In this document: positions 26,279 to 34,602 of the stretch, one piece after another
How positions within the stretch are numbered: the first letter of the stretch is position 1
How the letters are laid out: the number at the start of each line of letters is the position of its first letter
NCBI RefSeq assembly: GCF_009379765.1
Contig: NZ_WHTD01000030.1
Span: forward strand, 1-62,383
Source: Actinophytocola sp.
Lineage (GTDB): Bacteria > Actinomycetota > Actinomycetes > Mycobacteriales > Pseudonocardiaceae
Direction: 5' to 3'
DNA: 62,383 nucleotides
The notes under the pieces: generated by a model
What the model saw: the letters and a program-made list of their open reading frames with translations, nothing else
The model's database searches: none
What the model was told of the DNA's origin: nothing
Position numbers and translations under genes: made by a program

Positions 26279-27103
26279 GTGATCGAACTCAAGACGCCTA
26301 CGGAGATCCAACGCATGCTCGTGGCCGGGCGTTTCGTCGCCGAGGTGCTCTCCGAGGTCGGCCAGCTCGCCGACGTGGGCGTCAACCTCCTGGACCTGGA
26401 GCACCACGTGCGCGGCATGATCAAACGGCGCGGGGCGGAGTCGTGCTACTGGGACTACGCGCCGTCCTTCGGCAGGGGCCCGTTCCGCAACGTCATCTGC
26501 CTCTCGGTCAACGACGCCGTCCTGCACGGCTTGCCCCACGACTACACGCTGCGCGACGGTGACGTGCTCAGCGCGGACCTCGCGGTCAGCATCGACGGCT
26601 GGGTGGCCGACTCGGCGCGCACGGTCGTCGTCGGGACCGCTGCCGAGGAGGACCTGCGGATCATCCGCGCCACCGAGGAAGCGCTTGAGGCGGCGATCGA
26701 GGTGGCGCGTCCGGGCAACCGCCTGGGTGACATCTCTGCGGCGATCTGGGCGGTGGCCCGGGACTACGGCTATCCGGTCAACAACGAATTCGGTGGCCAC
26801 GGCATCGGCCGCACCATGCACGAGGGGCCCCACGTTTCGAACAAGGGCCGGGCAGGGCGCGGCCTTACGCTCCGGCCGGGCCTGACCCTCGCGCTCGAAC
26901 CTTGGTTCGCCCGTACGACCGACCGGATCGTCTACGACGCCGACGGCTGGACCATCCGGTCGGCGGACGGCTCGCGCACGGCCCACTCCGAGCACACGGT
27001 GGCCATCACCGAGAACGCCCCTTTGGTGCTCACCCGGCGTGAACCGGAGAACCCGGCAACGCGGGGTGATTCCGCCAGTCGGCTATCCACAAAGGACGCC
27101 TAG
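26279..27103 (+). CDS. map: Type I methionine aminopeptidase (accessory)
   Basis: GTG 26279 follows GTGAGGT; the product has 274 residues. Metal ligands of the pita-bread fold are visible: ADLAVSIDGWVADSA (two Asp), GGHGIGRTMHEGPHV (His), LALEPWF (Glu) and SEHTVAI (Glu). The substrate histidine region NDAVLHGLP is also present. It removes the initiator methionine from nascent proteins. It lacks the N-terminal zinc/SH3 extension seen in some MetAPs. Divergent linkage to a dedicated repressor suggests a conditional second copy, perhaps antibiotic- or stress-linked, rather than the housekeeping enzyme. The C-terminal 20 residues (REPENPATRGDSA) look non-conserved. Confidence 0.85.
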   Translation: MIELKTPTEIQRMLVAGRFVAEVLSEVGQLADVGVNLLDLEHHVRGMIKRRGAESCYWDYAPSFGRGPFRNVICLSVNDAVLHGLPHDYTLRDGDVLSADLAVSIDGWVADSARTVVVGTAAEEDLRIIRATEEALEAAIEVARPGNRLGDISAAIWAVARDYGYPVNNEFGGHGIGRTMHEGPHVSNKGRAGRGLTLRPGLTLALEPWFARTTDRIVYDADGWTIRSADGSRTAHSEHTVAITENAPLVLTRREPENPATRGDSASRLSTKDA

Positions 27104-27278
27104 GTCGCCCTGTTCAACCGATGTCGGCCCGATCGAACGGTCGGGCAGCGGCGGGAAGTCGGGCAGGGCCGAGATGTTGGGCGCTCTGACCAGCTCCTCG
27201 TGCTCGGCCTGCCCTGCTCGGTCGTTCCCATGACCGCGAGCTCACAAAGGCCGAAGTGGACAGTCGCGGGAGAGTTCG

Positions 27279-27350
27279 ATGAAAGCAGTGACCTGGCACG
27301 GCAAGAGGGCCGTAGGGGTGGACACGGTCGCCGATCAGCCGGACCCGCAC
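27279..27350 (+). pseudogene. Alcohol dehydrogenase 5' fragment
   Basis: ATG 27279 begins MKAVTWHGKRAVGVDTVAD, the characteristic first 20 residues of glutathione-independent/zinc-dependent alcohol dehydrogenases. A GGAGAG ribosome site precedes it. After about 24 codons the sense disappears and a minus-strand enoyl-CoA hydratase gene ends at 27422. The rest of the gene is deleted. Confidence 0.55.
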
Positions 27351-27421
27351 CGAGTAGCGGTAGGTGCGGATACCGATCTGGCTGAACCGGTCGGCTGGAT
27401 GTCGGGACCGGAGGCCACACC

Positions 27422-28276
27422 TCAGATCGGGTCGGAGCGGAACGCCGGCTCGGGCACGCCAGGGAACAGGTCCAGGGCGTGCTCGGACACCCGCATCGGG
27501 AAGTCGGCGGAGCGCTTCTCCAGGAACGCCCCCACCCCTTCGGCCGCGTCCGCGCTCCGCGTGCGCTCGTGCAGGGCGCGGGACTCGGCGATGTGCGCCT
27601 CCATCGGATGCGCGGCGCCGAGCATCTGCCACAGCAGGCGGCGGCTCACCGCCACCGACACCGGGGCGGCGTTCGCGGCGATCTCGGCGGCCAGGGTGCG
27701 TGCCGCGGGCAGCAGCTCGTTCGGCGAGAGCACCGCGCGGACCAGGCCGGCGGCCAGCAGCTCGTCAGCCTCGATCATGCGGCCCGTGTAGACCCACTCG
27801 GCGGCCGTGCTGATGCCGACCGCGCGGGGGAGGAACCAGCTCGCGGCGCCGTCCGGCGTGATCCCCCGTCGCGCGAAGGGAAAGGCCATCCGGGCCGACG
27901 ACGACGCCAGGCGGATGTCCATCGGCAGGGTCATCGTCGCGCCGATGCCCACCGCCGGCCCGTTCACCGCGGCGATCACCGGCTTGCGCGAGCGGAAGAT
28001 CCGCATCGTCACCACGCCACCCGAGTCTGGGAGCGGGGTCTCGGCGGCATGCTCGGCCGACTCGAAGCCGCCACCGGACAGGTCCGCGCCGGCGCAGAAC
28101 GCGCGGCCCGCGCCGGTCACGATCACCGCGCGCACGGCGTCGTCCGCGTCGGTCACGTCGAACGCGGCGACGAGCTCGTCGCGCATCACCGACTGGAACG
28201 CGTTCAGCTTCGCCGGCCGGTTCAGCGTGACCGTCGCGACGCCGTCCTCGACGTCGAGCACCAATGTCTCGAACAC
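27422..28276 (-). CDS. Enoyl-CoA hydratase/isomerase family protein
   Basis: GTG 28276 gives 284 residues of the crotonase fold: VATVTLNRPAKLNAFQSVMR, GRAFCAGADLSGG (oxyanion-hole loop near 68), KPVIAAVNGPAVGIGATMTL (second oxyanion region), MAFPFARRGITPDGAASWFL with the glutamate-equivalent region altered to DGAA. Hydratases add water to enoyl-CoA in beta-oxidation; the loss of the usual catalytic glutamates could mean isomerase or other chemistry. The start lies 2 bases after the stop of an acyl-CoA dehydrogenase gene, so the two form a fatty or organic acid degradation pair. Confidence 0.82.
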   Translation of the reverse strand: MFETLVLDVEDGVATVTLNRPAKLNAFQSVMRDELVAAFDVTDADDAVRAVIVTGAGRAFCAGADLSGGGFESAEHAAETPLPDSGGVVTMRIFRSRKPVIAAVNGPAVGIGATMTLPMDIRLASSSARMAFPFARRGITPDGAASWFLPRAVGISTAAEWVYTGRMIEADELLAAGLVRAVLSPNELLPAARTLAAEIAANAAPVSVAVSRRLLWQMLGAAHPMEAHIAESRALHERTRSADAAEGVGAFLEKRSADFPMRVSEHALDLFPGVPEPAFRSDPI

Positions 28277-28278
28277 TC

Positions 28279-29481
28279 TCAGCCCTCCCGTGGCAGACCC
28301 AGGATCCGTTCGGCCAGCATGGTCTTCAGTACCTCCTCGGTGCCACCCGCGATCCGGTACCCGAGCGCGCCGAGCATCCACTTCGTCCAGCCGAACGTGC
28401 CCCACTCGCCGGTGTCCGCGGCGAACGCCGGCCCCAGCAACTCCGCGACCAGCTCGCCGATGTCGCGCAGGTTGGCCGCCACCACCAGCTTGTCGATCGT
28501 CCCGCCCGCCCGGTCGAGCTGCTGCGACGCGGCGGACTGGGTGCGCAGCTGGTGCAGCCGTGCCACCCGCAGCCGCACGTGCAGCTGCGCCAGGCTGTCC
28601 CGCACCAGCGGGTCGTCCGCCCGCCCGGCCCGGGTCGCGAGGATGCCGAGCAGCCGCTGGGCCCGTGCGACCGGTCCGAGGCGTCCTGCCGTTCGGTGGC
28701 CACCGCGGCGGTCGCCACCCGCCAGCCCTCGCCTTCCTCGCCCAGCCGCAGTGCGTCCGGCACCGCCGCGCCGTCGAGGAACACCTCGCAGAAGCTCGTG
28801 CCGCCGGTGAGCTGCCGGATCGGCCGGACGTCCACACCGGACTGCCGCATGGGGACCAGGAACGCGGTCAGCCCGCGGTGCTTCGGCGCGTCCGGGTCGG
28901 TGCGCACGAGTGCGAGGCCGAGATCGGCGAACCGTCCATTGGAGGTCCAGATCTTCTGCCCGGACAGCCGCCACCCGTCGCCGTCGCGCACGCCCCGGGT
29001 CCGCACGGACGCCAGGTCCGATCCGGCGTCCGGCTCGGACAGCAACGCGCACGCGACCAGCTCACCCCGGTGCAGCCCGCGCGCGTAGGACTCGAGCTGC
29101 GCCGCCGAGCCGTACCGGACGATCGTCGGCGACACCCAGCCGAGCCCGATCCGCAGCGCACCCATGTCCGGCACGGCGAAACTCCGCCTCGATCCGCCGG
29201 TACAGCCGGTCGAACGCCGGTGGCAATGCCCGGCCGCCGTGCTCCGCCGGCCCGGTGATCCACCCGAACCCCGCGTCCCAGCGCCGTCGCTGCCACGTCT
29301 TCGCCACGTCGGCCTCGGCTCGCTCTTCGGCACCGCTCGTCTCATGGAACAGCGCGAGCCCCTCGTCGCCCACGCCCCACGACACGTCGGCCGCGGGCCG
29401 GCGGGTCGTCGCACCGTCGAGGAACTCGACCGCGGACGCGGCGAACTCCTTGTCCTCCGGCGTGGTCGCGAACGCGGTCAT
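28279..29481 (-). pseudogene. Acyl-CoA dehydrogenase with two frameshifts
   Basis: From ATG 29481 the N-terminal domain is encoded (EDKEFAASAVEFLDGATTRR; RRRWDAGFGWITGPAEHGGR). Near 29180 an extra T shifts the frame; sense resumes with PDMGALRIGLGWVSPTIVRY and the FAD-contact block LLSEPDAGSDLASVRTRGV. Near 28680 another indel moves the frame to ARAQRLLGILATRAGRADDP, ending GTEEVLKTMLAERILGLP. All three domains of a roughly 400-residue FAD acyl-CoA dehydrogenase are otherwise present. Only two single-base breaks and intact motifs leave open sequencing error or recent decay. It precedes the enoyl-CoA hydratase gene. Confidence 0.78.
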
Positions 29482-29605
29482 CGCGCACCGCCCAGTGCGG
29501 CCCGGCGCGCGCCGCGGCGCCGGCAGCTTCTGTCACGGCACGTGAGAGTCGGGCACGAGCGTCCGCAGTGTTGGCCGAGCGGGTGCAATGTGACATCGTA
29601 CTGAC

Positions 29606-30754
29606 GTGGACGTGCTGGTGGTCGGCGCCGGAATGGTCGGTGCCGCGTGCGCGTACTACTGCGCGGCGGCCGGGCTGCGGGTCGGCGTGGTGGAGCGGGG
29701 CGCGGTGGCGAGCGGCACGACCAGTGCCGGCGAGGGCAACATCCTGATGTCCGACAAGGAGCCCGGCGCCGAGCTCGACCTCGCGTTGCTCTCGGTCCGG
29801 TTGTGGGCGGAGCTGGGGGAGCGGCTCGGCGCCGACCGGTTCGAGCTGCACGCCAAGGGCGGCGTGGTGGTCGCGCGGAGCCCGGAGGCGGAGGCCGGGT
29901 TGGCGGTTCTGGCCGAGCGGCAACGTGCGTGCGGGGTCGCCGCGGTCGACGTCGGCGCGGCGGAGCTCGCCAGGCTGGAGCCGCACCTCACCCGCGACGT
30001 CGCCGGTGGCGTGTACTACCCGCAGGACATGCAGGTGCAGCCGATGCTCGCGGCTGCCGAGCTGTTGCGTGCCGCCAAGTCCCTCGGCGCGACCGTGCAC
30101 ACCGGCACCTCCGTCGAGGAGTTCCGGCGGGACCGGAGCGGCGCGGTCACGGGTGTGCGGACGAGCGCGGGGGAGCTGTCCGCGCACTGGGTGGTGAACG
30201 CGGCCGGCACGTGGGGCGGCGAGGTCGCGGCACTGGCCGGCGCGCCCGTGCCGGTGTTGCCGCGACGCGGGTTCGTCCTCGTGACGGAGCCGTTGCCGCC
30301 GCTGATCCGGCACAAGGTCTACTCCGCCGACTACGTCGCCAACGTGGCGAGCGACGATGCCGGGCTCGAGACGTCCGTCGTCGTGGAGGGCACCCGCGCC
30401 GGCACGGCACTGATCGGCGCCAGCCGCGAACGGGTGGGGTTCGACCGGCGGATGTCGTTGCCGGTGCTGCGGAAGCTCGCCGCGCAGGCGGTCGGGTTGT
30501 TCCCGTTCCTCGCGGAGGTGAACCTGCTGCGGAGCTATCTCGGGTTCCGGCCGTACTGTCCCGACCACCTGCCGGTGATCGGGCCGGATCCGCGCGTGCC
30601 CTGGCTCGTGCACGCGTGTGGTCACGAGGGCGCCGGCATCGGCCTGTCCGCCGCGACGGGTCACCTCATCGCGCAGACGTTGACGGGTGTGGCGCCGGAC
30701 CTGGACCTCACGCCGTTCCGTCCCGACCGGTTCGCGCGGGAGGCGGTCGGATGA
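29606..30754 (+). CDS. FAD-dependent D-amino acid/D-hydroxyproline dehydrogenase, catalytic subunit
   Basis: GTG 29606 gives 382 residues. The N-terminal dinucleotide fold VLVVGAGMVGAACAYYCAAA is at 3-22, followed by VVERGAVASGTTSAGEGNIL. The C-terminus carries the DAO signature PDHLPVIGPDP and HACGHEGAGIGLSAATGHLI. This is the DAO family to which the flavin subunit of heteromeric D-hydroxyproline dehydrogenases and HcnC belong. With the 2Fe-2S protein and the FAD/2Fe-2S oxidoreductase downstream it should oxidise an imino or amino acid, probably cis-4-hydroxy-D-proline, to the pyrroline carboxylate. First gene of the operon; a 124-base gap separates it from the divergent acyl-CoA dehydrogenase. 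Confidence 0.82.
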   Translation: MDVLVVGAGMVGAACAYYCAAAGLRVGVVERGAVASGTTSAGEGNILMSDKEPGAELDLALLSVRLWAELGERLGADRFELHAKGGVVVARSPEAEAGLAVLAERQRACGVAAVDVGAAELARLEPHLTRDVAGGVYYPQDMQVQPMLAAAELLRAAKSLGATVHTGTSVEEFRRDRSGAVTGVRTSAGELSAHWVVNAAGTWGGEVAALAGAPVPVLPRRGFVLVTEPLPPLIRHKVYSADYVANVASDDAGLETSVVVEGTRAGTALIGASRERVGFDRRMSLPVLRKLAAQAVGLFPFLAEVNLLRSYLGFRPYCPDHLPVIGPDPRVPWLVHACGHEGAGIGLSAATGHLIAQTLTGVAPDLDLTPFRPDRFAREAVG

Positions 30755-30756
30755 GC

Positions 30757-30975
30757 GAGCTTGCGAGCGAACCAATGTCACAGGGCGACCGCGAGCGGCG
30801 AGACCGAGCCTGCGAGGGGTCGTCACCTCGCGAGCTTGCGAGCGAACCAATGTCACAGGGCGACCGCGAGCGGCGAGACCGAGCCTGCGAGGGGTCGTCA
30901 CCTCGCGAGCTTGCGAGCGAACCAATGTCACAGAGCGACCGCGAGCTGCCGGGCCGAGCCTGCGAGGCGCGGTCG
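30757..30975 (+). repeat. Three tandem 75-bp repeats forming an in-frame ORF between two operon genes
   Basis: Copies start at 30757, 30832 and 30907; the first two are identical and the third diverges after about 35 bases. The unit equals 25 codons (ELASEPMSQGDRERRDRACE plus GSSPR). A continuous ORF of 75 codons runs from ATG 30751, which overlaps the upstream stop (ATGA), to TGA 30976-30978, which overlaps the GTG of the next gene (GTGA). The insertion thus keeps translational coupling. A related sequence occurs at 33454-33598. I do not know a function. Confidence 0.85.
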
Positions 30976-31235
30976 TGAGCACGTTTTCCTTTGCCGGCAA
31001 GGAGATCGTCGCGGAACCGGGGCAGAGTGTCGGTGCGGCGTTGCTCGCGGCGGGGTACCGGTCGTGGCGGACGACCCGGCACGGCGGGGCGCCACGCGGC
31101 ATCTTCTGCGGGATCGGGATCTGCTTCGACTGCCTGGTGGTCGTGAACGGCCGGCCCAACCAGCGGGCGTGTCTCACCGAGGTCCGCGACGGCGACCAGG
31201 TCGAGCCGCAGGAGGGCACCGGCCATGGCAGCTGA
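30975..31235 (+). CDS. (2Fe-2S)-binding small subunit of the dehydrogenase
   Basis: GTG 30975 (GTGAGC) begins an 86-residue ferredoxin-like protein: FSFAGKEIVAEPGQSVGAAL, then FCGIGICFDCLVVVNGR and QRACLTEV. The cysteines (C-x4-C-x2-C and a later C) match the plant-type 2Fe-2S ligand pattern of HcnA-like subunits. It passes electrons between the flavin subunits. It overlaps the next gene by 11 bases. The start is chosen because the sequence upstream in the same frame is repeat DNA; a longer start inside the repeats is not needed for the fold. Confidence 0.83.
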   Translation: MSTFSFAGKEIVAEPGQSVGAALLAAGYRSWRTTRHGGAPRGIFCGIGICFDCLVVVNGRPNQRACLTEVRDGDQVEPQEGTGHGS

Positions 31236-32586
31236 CAGTGTCGTCGACGCGGCCGTCCTCGGCGCCGGGCCGGCCGGGCTCGCCGCCGCCGTCGCCGCGC
31301 ACCGGGCCGGGGCGCGGGTCACGCTGGTCGACTCGGGTCCCCGTGTCGGCGGTCAGTACTGGCGGCACCGCGACGGTGACCACGGCCGCGGCCATCGGCT
31401 CTGGTCCACATTGGACCGTCTACGTGACACTCCGCTGGACTTCCGGCCCGACCACGCCATCTGGCACGTCGAGCGCACCGGTGACGGCTTCACCACGCAC
31501 ACGTCCGCCGGGGAGATCCGGTCCCGCACGGTGATCGTGGCGACCGGCGCCCACGACCGGCAGCTGCCCTTCTCCGGTTGGACCCTGCCCGGCGTGTTCA
31601 CCGCCGGTGGCGCGCAGGCACTGCTCAAGGGACACGGCGTCGTCGTCGGTGATCGCGTCGTCGTCGCCGGCACCGGGCCGTTCCTGCTGCCGGTCGCCGT
31701 TGGCCTCGCCGAGGCGGGGGCACGTGTGCCCGGCGTGTTCGAGGCCGGCAGCCCGGTCGGCTTCGCCCGCCATCCGGCCGCCGTGCTGCGCAACCTCGGC
31801 AAGCTGACCGAGGGTGCGTCATACCTGCGGGCACTGCGCCGGCACCGGGTCCGGACTCATACCCGGTCCACTGTGGTCGCCGCGCACGGCGACGACCGGG
31901 TCCGCGCGGTGACCGTCGCGACACTCGACCGGGAGTGGCGTGTCGTCGCGGGCACCGAGCGGGAGATCGAGTGCGACGCGGTCGCCGTCGGGTACGGCTT
32001 CACGCCACAGTTGGAGCTCCCGCTCCAGCTCGGCTGCGACACACACCTCGACGCCGACGGCAGCCTCGTGGCCACGGCCGACGACCGGCAGCGCGCTTCC
32101 GTCCCCGGCGTGTACCTCGCCGGCGAGGTCTGCGGTGTCGGCGGCGCCCAACTGTCCCTTGTGGAGGGTGAGCTGGCCGGCCGGTACGCCGCCGGCGCGG
32201 TGCCCGGCAAGCGGCTCGTGCGCCGGCGGGCCGCCCTCAGGGCGTTCGCCGCCGCCCTGCACCGCACCTACCCCGTCCAGCCTGGCTGGCAGACCTGGCT
32301 GGCGGACGACACCCTGGTCTGCCGCTGCGAGGAGGTCCCGGTCCGCGACGTCCGGAGGTCCATTGTGGATCTCGGGGCGACCGAGCCGAGGGCCGTCAAG
32401 CTGCTCGCCCGGCCCGGCATGGGACTGTGCCAGGGTCGGGTGTGCGGTTATCCGACGGCATGCCTGGTCGCCGAAGCCCGCGGCCGGCCGGTCACCGCGC
32501 CGGACCTGCTCGGCATGTCGGCCCGTCCGATCGCCCAACCGGTCACCCTCGGAAGTCTCGCGGAACAGCACGTGGAGGAACCATGA
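31225..32586 (+). CDS. FAD/NAD(P)-binding oxidoreductase subunit with BFD-type 2Fe-2S domain
   Basis: The protein has 453 residues. Two dinucleotide-binding folds are visible (AAVLGAGPAGLAAAVAAHRA at about 9-28; GDRVVVAGTGPFLLPVAVGL near 145) with GVYLAGEVCGVGGAQLSLVE near 290. The last 100 residues have LVCRCEEVPVRDVRR and GLCQGRVCGYPTACLVAEA, a BFD/2Fe-2S cluster with C-x-C and C-x4-C. It corresponds to the HcnB-like subunit of heteromeric D-hydroxyproline dehydrogenases. The three subunit genes are adjacent and coupled. The cluster is expected to relay electrons to the respiratory chain. Confidence 0.85.
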   Translation: MAADSVVDAAVLGAGPAGLAAAVAAHRAGARVTLVDSGPRVGGQYWRHRDGDHGRGHRLWSTLDRLRDTPLDFRPDHAIWHVERTGDGFTTHTSAGEIRSRTVIVATGAHDRQLPFSGWTLPGVFTAGGAQALLKGHGVVVGDRVVVAGTGPFLLPVAVGLAEAGARVPGVFEAGSPVGFARHPAAVLRNLGKLTEGASYLRALRRHRVRTHTRSTVVAAHGDDRVRAVTVATLDREWRVVAGTEREIECDAVAVGYGFTPQLELPLQLGCDTHLDADGSLVATADDRQRASVPGVYLAGEVCGVGGAQLSLVEGELAGRYAAGAVPGKRLVRRRAALRAFAAALHRTYPVQPGWQTWLADDTLVCRCEEVPVRDVRRSIVDLGATEPRAVKLLARPGMGLCQGRVCGYPTACLVAEARGRPVTAPDLLGMSARPIAQPVTLGSLAEQHVEEP

Positions 32587-33557
32587 CCAAGCCGTGGCAC
32601 GGAGTCCTGGTGGCGACCGCGCTGCCACTCGACGAGTCCCTTGCCGTCGACTACGACCGGTACGCCGAGCACGTCACGTGGCTGGCCGCGCACGGCTGCC
32701 ACGGCGTCACCCCCAACGGCTCGCTTGGCGAGTACCAGACCCTCACCTCCACGGAGCGGGCCCGCGTCGTGACCACCGCGGTCGAGGCAGCGCCAGCGGG
32801 GTTCACCGTGATGCCCGGCGTCGCCGCGTACGGCGCCGCCGAGGCCCGGGGGTGGGCCGAGCAGGCGGCGGAGGCCGGCTGCCAGGCCGTGATGTTGTTG
32901 CCGCCCAACGCCTACCGCGCCGACGAGCGTGCCGTGCTCGCGCACTACCGCGAGGTCGCCAAGGCCGGCCTGCCGGTCGTGGCCTACAACAACCCCATCG
33001 ACACCAAGATCGACCTGGTGCCCGAGCTGCTCGCGCGGCTGTACCAGGAGGGGCTGATCGTCGGTGTGAAGGAGTTCACCGGCGACGTGCGGCGACCCTA
33101 CCGGATCGCCGAGCTGGCACCCGGTCTGGACGTCCTGTGCGGCGCCGACGACGTGACGCTGGAGCTGGCGATCGCCGGCGCGCCGGGCTGGATCGCCGGC
33201 TACCCCAACGCACTGCCCGAGTCCACTGTGGAGCTGTGGCAGGCCGCCTCGTCGGGTGACCTGGCCAAGGCCCTGCCGCTGTACCGGCTGCTGCACCCGT
33301 TGCTGCGCTGGGACTCCCGCACCGAGTTCGTACAGGCGATCAAGCTCAGCATGGACATCGCCGGCCGCTACGGCGGCCCGTGCCGCCAGCCCCGCGTGCC
33401 GCTGACCCCGGAGCACGAGGCGGCCGTTCGGCAAGCCACCGAACACGTTCTGGCGGGGAGCGGAGCGACGGAGCGTGCGCCGTCTGGACTGACGAGCAGC
33501 GCAGGCCCGCGAGGAACGAGCCGGCCGAGCAGCGCAGGAGGGAAGACGGCGAATTAG
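32583..33557 (+). CDS. DHDPS-family deaminase/aldolase, probably pyrroline-4-hydroxy-2-carboxylate deaminase
   Basis: ATG 32583 overlaps the previous stop (ATGA) and gives 324 residues. The TIM barrel shows GVTPNGSLGEYQTLTSTE (pyruvate-type binding loop), VVAYNNP with catalytic Tyr135, and VGVKEFTGD with the Schiff-base Lys163. In the hydroxyproline pathway this family deaminates cis-4-hydroxy-pyrroline carboxylate to alpha-ketoglutarate semialdehyde; the gene context supports that function over lysine biosynthesis. The last 35 residues (AGSGATERAPSGLTSSAGPR) are encoded by repeat-like DNA and are probably an acquired tail. Confidence 0.8.
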   Translation: MTKPWHGVLVATALPLDESLAVDYDRYAEHVTWLAAHGCHGVTPNGSLGEYQTLTSTERARVVTTAVEAAPAGFTVMPGVAAYGAAEARGWAEQAAEAGCQAVMLLPPNAYRADERAVLAHYREVAKAGLPVVAYNNPIDTKIDLVPELLARLYQEGLIVGVKEFTGDVRRPYRIAELAPGLDVLCGADDVTLELAIAGAPGWIAGYPNALPESTVELWQAASSGDLAKALPLYRLLHPLLRWDSRTEFVQAIKLSMDIAGRYGGPCRQPRVPLTPEHEAAVRQATEHVLAGSGATERAPSGLTSSAGPRGTSRPSSAGGKTAN

Positions 33558-33598
33558 CGGAGGAGCGGAGCGACCAATCCGACACAGAAGGGCTGTCC
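33454..33598 (+). repeat. Degenerate GAGCGGAGCGACC-type repeat at a gene junction
   Basis: The end of the deaminase gene and the 43-base gap after it are built from GAGCGGAGCGA, GAGCAGCGCAG and GAACGAGCCGG units. The segment GGAGCGACCAATCCGACACAG at 33563-33583 resembles GAGCGAACCAATGTCACAG in the 75-bp repeats at 30757-30975. The same family of sequence therefore occurs at two junctions of one operon. It appears to have extended the C-terminus of the deaminase. Confidence 0.5.
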
Positions 33599-33600
33599 TG

Positions 33601-34602
33601 ATGCGCGCCAAACGGGTCTTCCACGCGGTCGACTCCCACACCGAGGGCATGCCGACCCGCGTGATCACCGGCGGGGTCGGCGTCATCCCCGGCGACACCA
33701 TGTTCGACAGGCGGCTGCACTTCATCGAGCACCTCGACCACCTCCGCAGGCTGCTCATGAACGAGCCACGCGGCCACTCCGCGATGAGCGGCGCGATCCT
33801 GCAACCACCCAGTCGCGCCGACGCCGACTGGGGCGTGGTGTTCATCGAGGTGTCCGGCTGCCTGCCGATGTGCGGGCACGGCACCATCGGCGTGGCCACC
33901 GTGCTCGTGGAGACCGGCATGGTCGAGGTCACCGAGCCGGTCACCACCATCCGGCTGGACACGCCGGCGGGGCTCGTGGTGGCCGAGGTCGCCGTCACCG
34001 ACGGGGTCGCACGTTCGGTCACCTTCCAGAATGTGCCGTCGTTCACGCTCGGGCTGGACCGCGTCGTCGACGTGCCCGGCTTCGGCGACGTGCGGTACGA
34101 CATGGCCTTCGGCGGCAACTTCTACGCCATCCTCGGCCTCGACCAGCTCGGACTGCCGTTCGACCGCGCGGAGAAAGGACGGCTGCTCGACGCCGGACTG
34201 TCCATCATGGACGCGGTCAACAAGCAGGACCGGCCCGTGCACCCGGAGAACCCGGACATCGCCGGCTGCCACCACGTCTACCTCGCCGCGCCCGGCTCCA
34301 CCGCCCGTCATTCCCGGCACGCGATGGCGATCCACCCTGGCTGGTTCGACCGCTCGCCGTGCGGCACCGGCACCAGCGCGCGGATGGCCCAGCTGCACAC
34401 GCGTGGCGAACTGCCACCGCACACCGACTTCCGCAACGAGTCGTTCATCGGCACGCACTTCATCGGCCGGCTGGTCGAGGAGACGACGGTGGGTGACCTG
34501 CCGGCCGTGGTCCCGACGATCACCGGCCGCGCATGGGTCACCGGGACCGCGCAGTACTTCCTCGACCCGGACGACCCGTTCCCAGAGGGGTTCCAGCTGT
34601 GA
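33601..34602 (+). CDS. Proline racemase-family 4-hydroxyproline 2-epimerase
   Basis: The protein has 333 residues. Both catalytic cysteines are present: CLPMCGHGTIG (Cys91) and DRSPCGTGTSAR (Cys254), so it should be a two-base epimerase or racemase rather than a dehydratase with one Thr/Ser. DSHTEGMPTRVITGG near the N-terminus is also typical. In hydroxyproline catabolism this enzyme converts trans-4-hydroxy-L-proline to cis-4-hydroxy-D-proline, the substrate of the dehydrogenase encoded upstream. The stop overlaps the start of the next gene. A proline racemase function cannot be excluded from sequence alone. Confidence 0.85.
   Translation: MRAKRVFHAVDSHTEGMPTRVITGGVGVIPGDTMFDRRLHFIEHLDHLRRLLMNEPRGHSAMSGAILQPPSRADADWGVVFIEVSGCLPMCGHGTIGVATVLVETGMVEVTEPVTTIRLDTPAGLVVAEVAVTDGVARSVTFQNVPSFTLGLDRVVDVPGFGDVRYDMAFGGNFYAILGLDQLGLPFDRAEKGRLLDAGLSIMDAVNKQDRPVHPENPDIAGCHHVYLAAPGSTARHSRHAMAIHPGWFDRSPCGTGTSARMAQLHTRGELPPHTDFRNESFIGTHFIGRLVEETTVGDLPAVVPTITGRAWVTGTAQYFLDPDDPFPEGFQL

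Noticed and set aside
27422..28837. A 471-codon minus-strand ORF as one long protein
   Set aside because: Only the part from 28276 down is an enoyl-CoA hydratase; the upstream half is a shadow of the acyl-CoA dehydrogenase gene in another frame.
30757..30975. The 75-bp tandem repeats as a CRISPR array
   Set aside because: Copies are directly adjacent, without unique spacers; they form an open reading frame and no cas genes are nearby.
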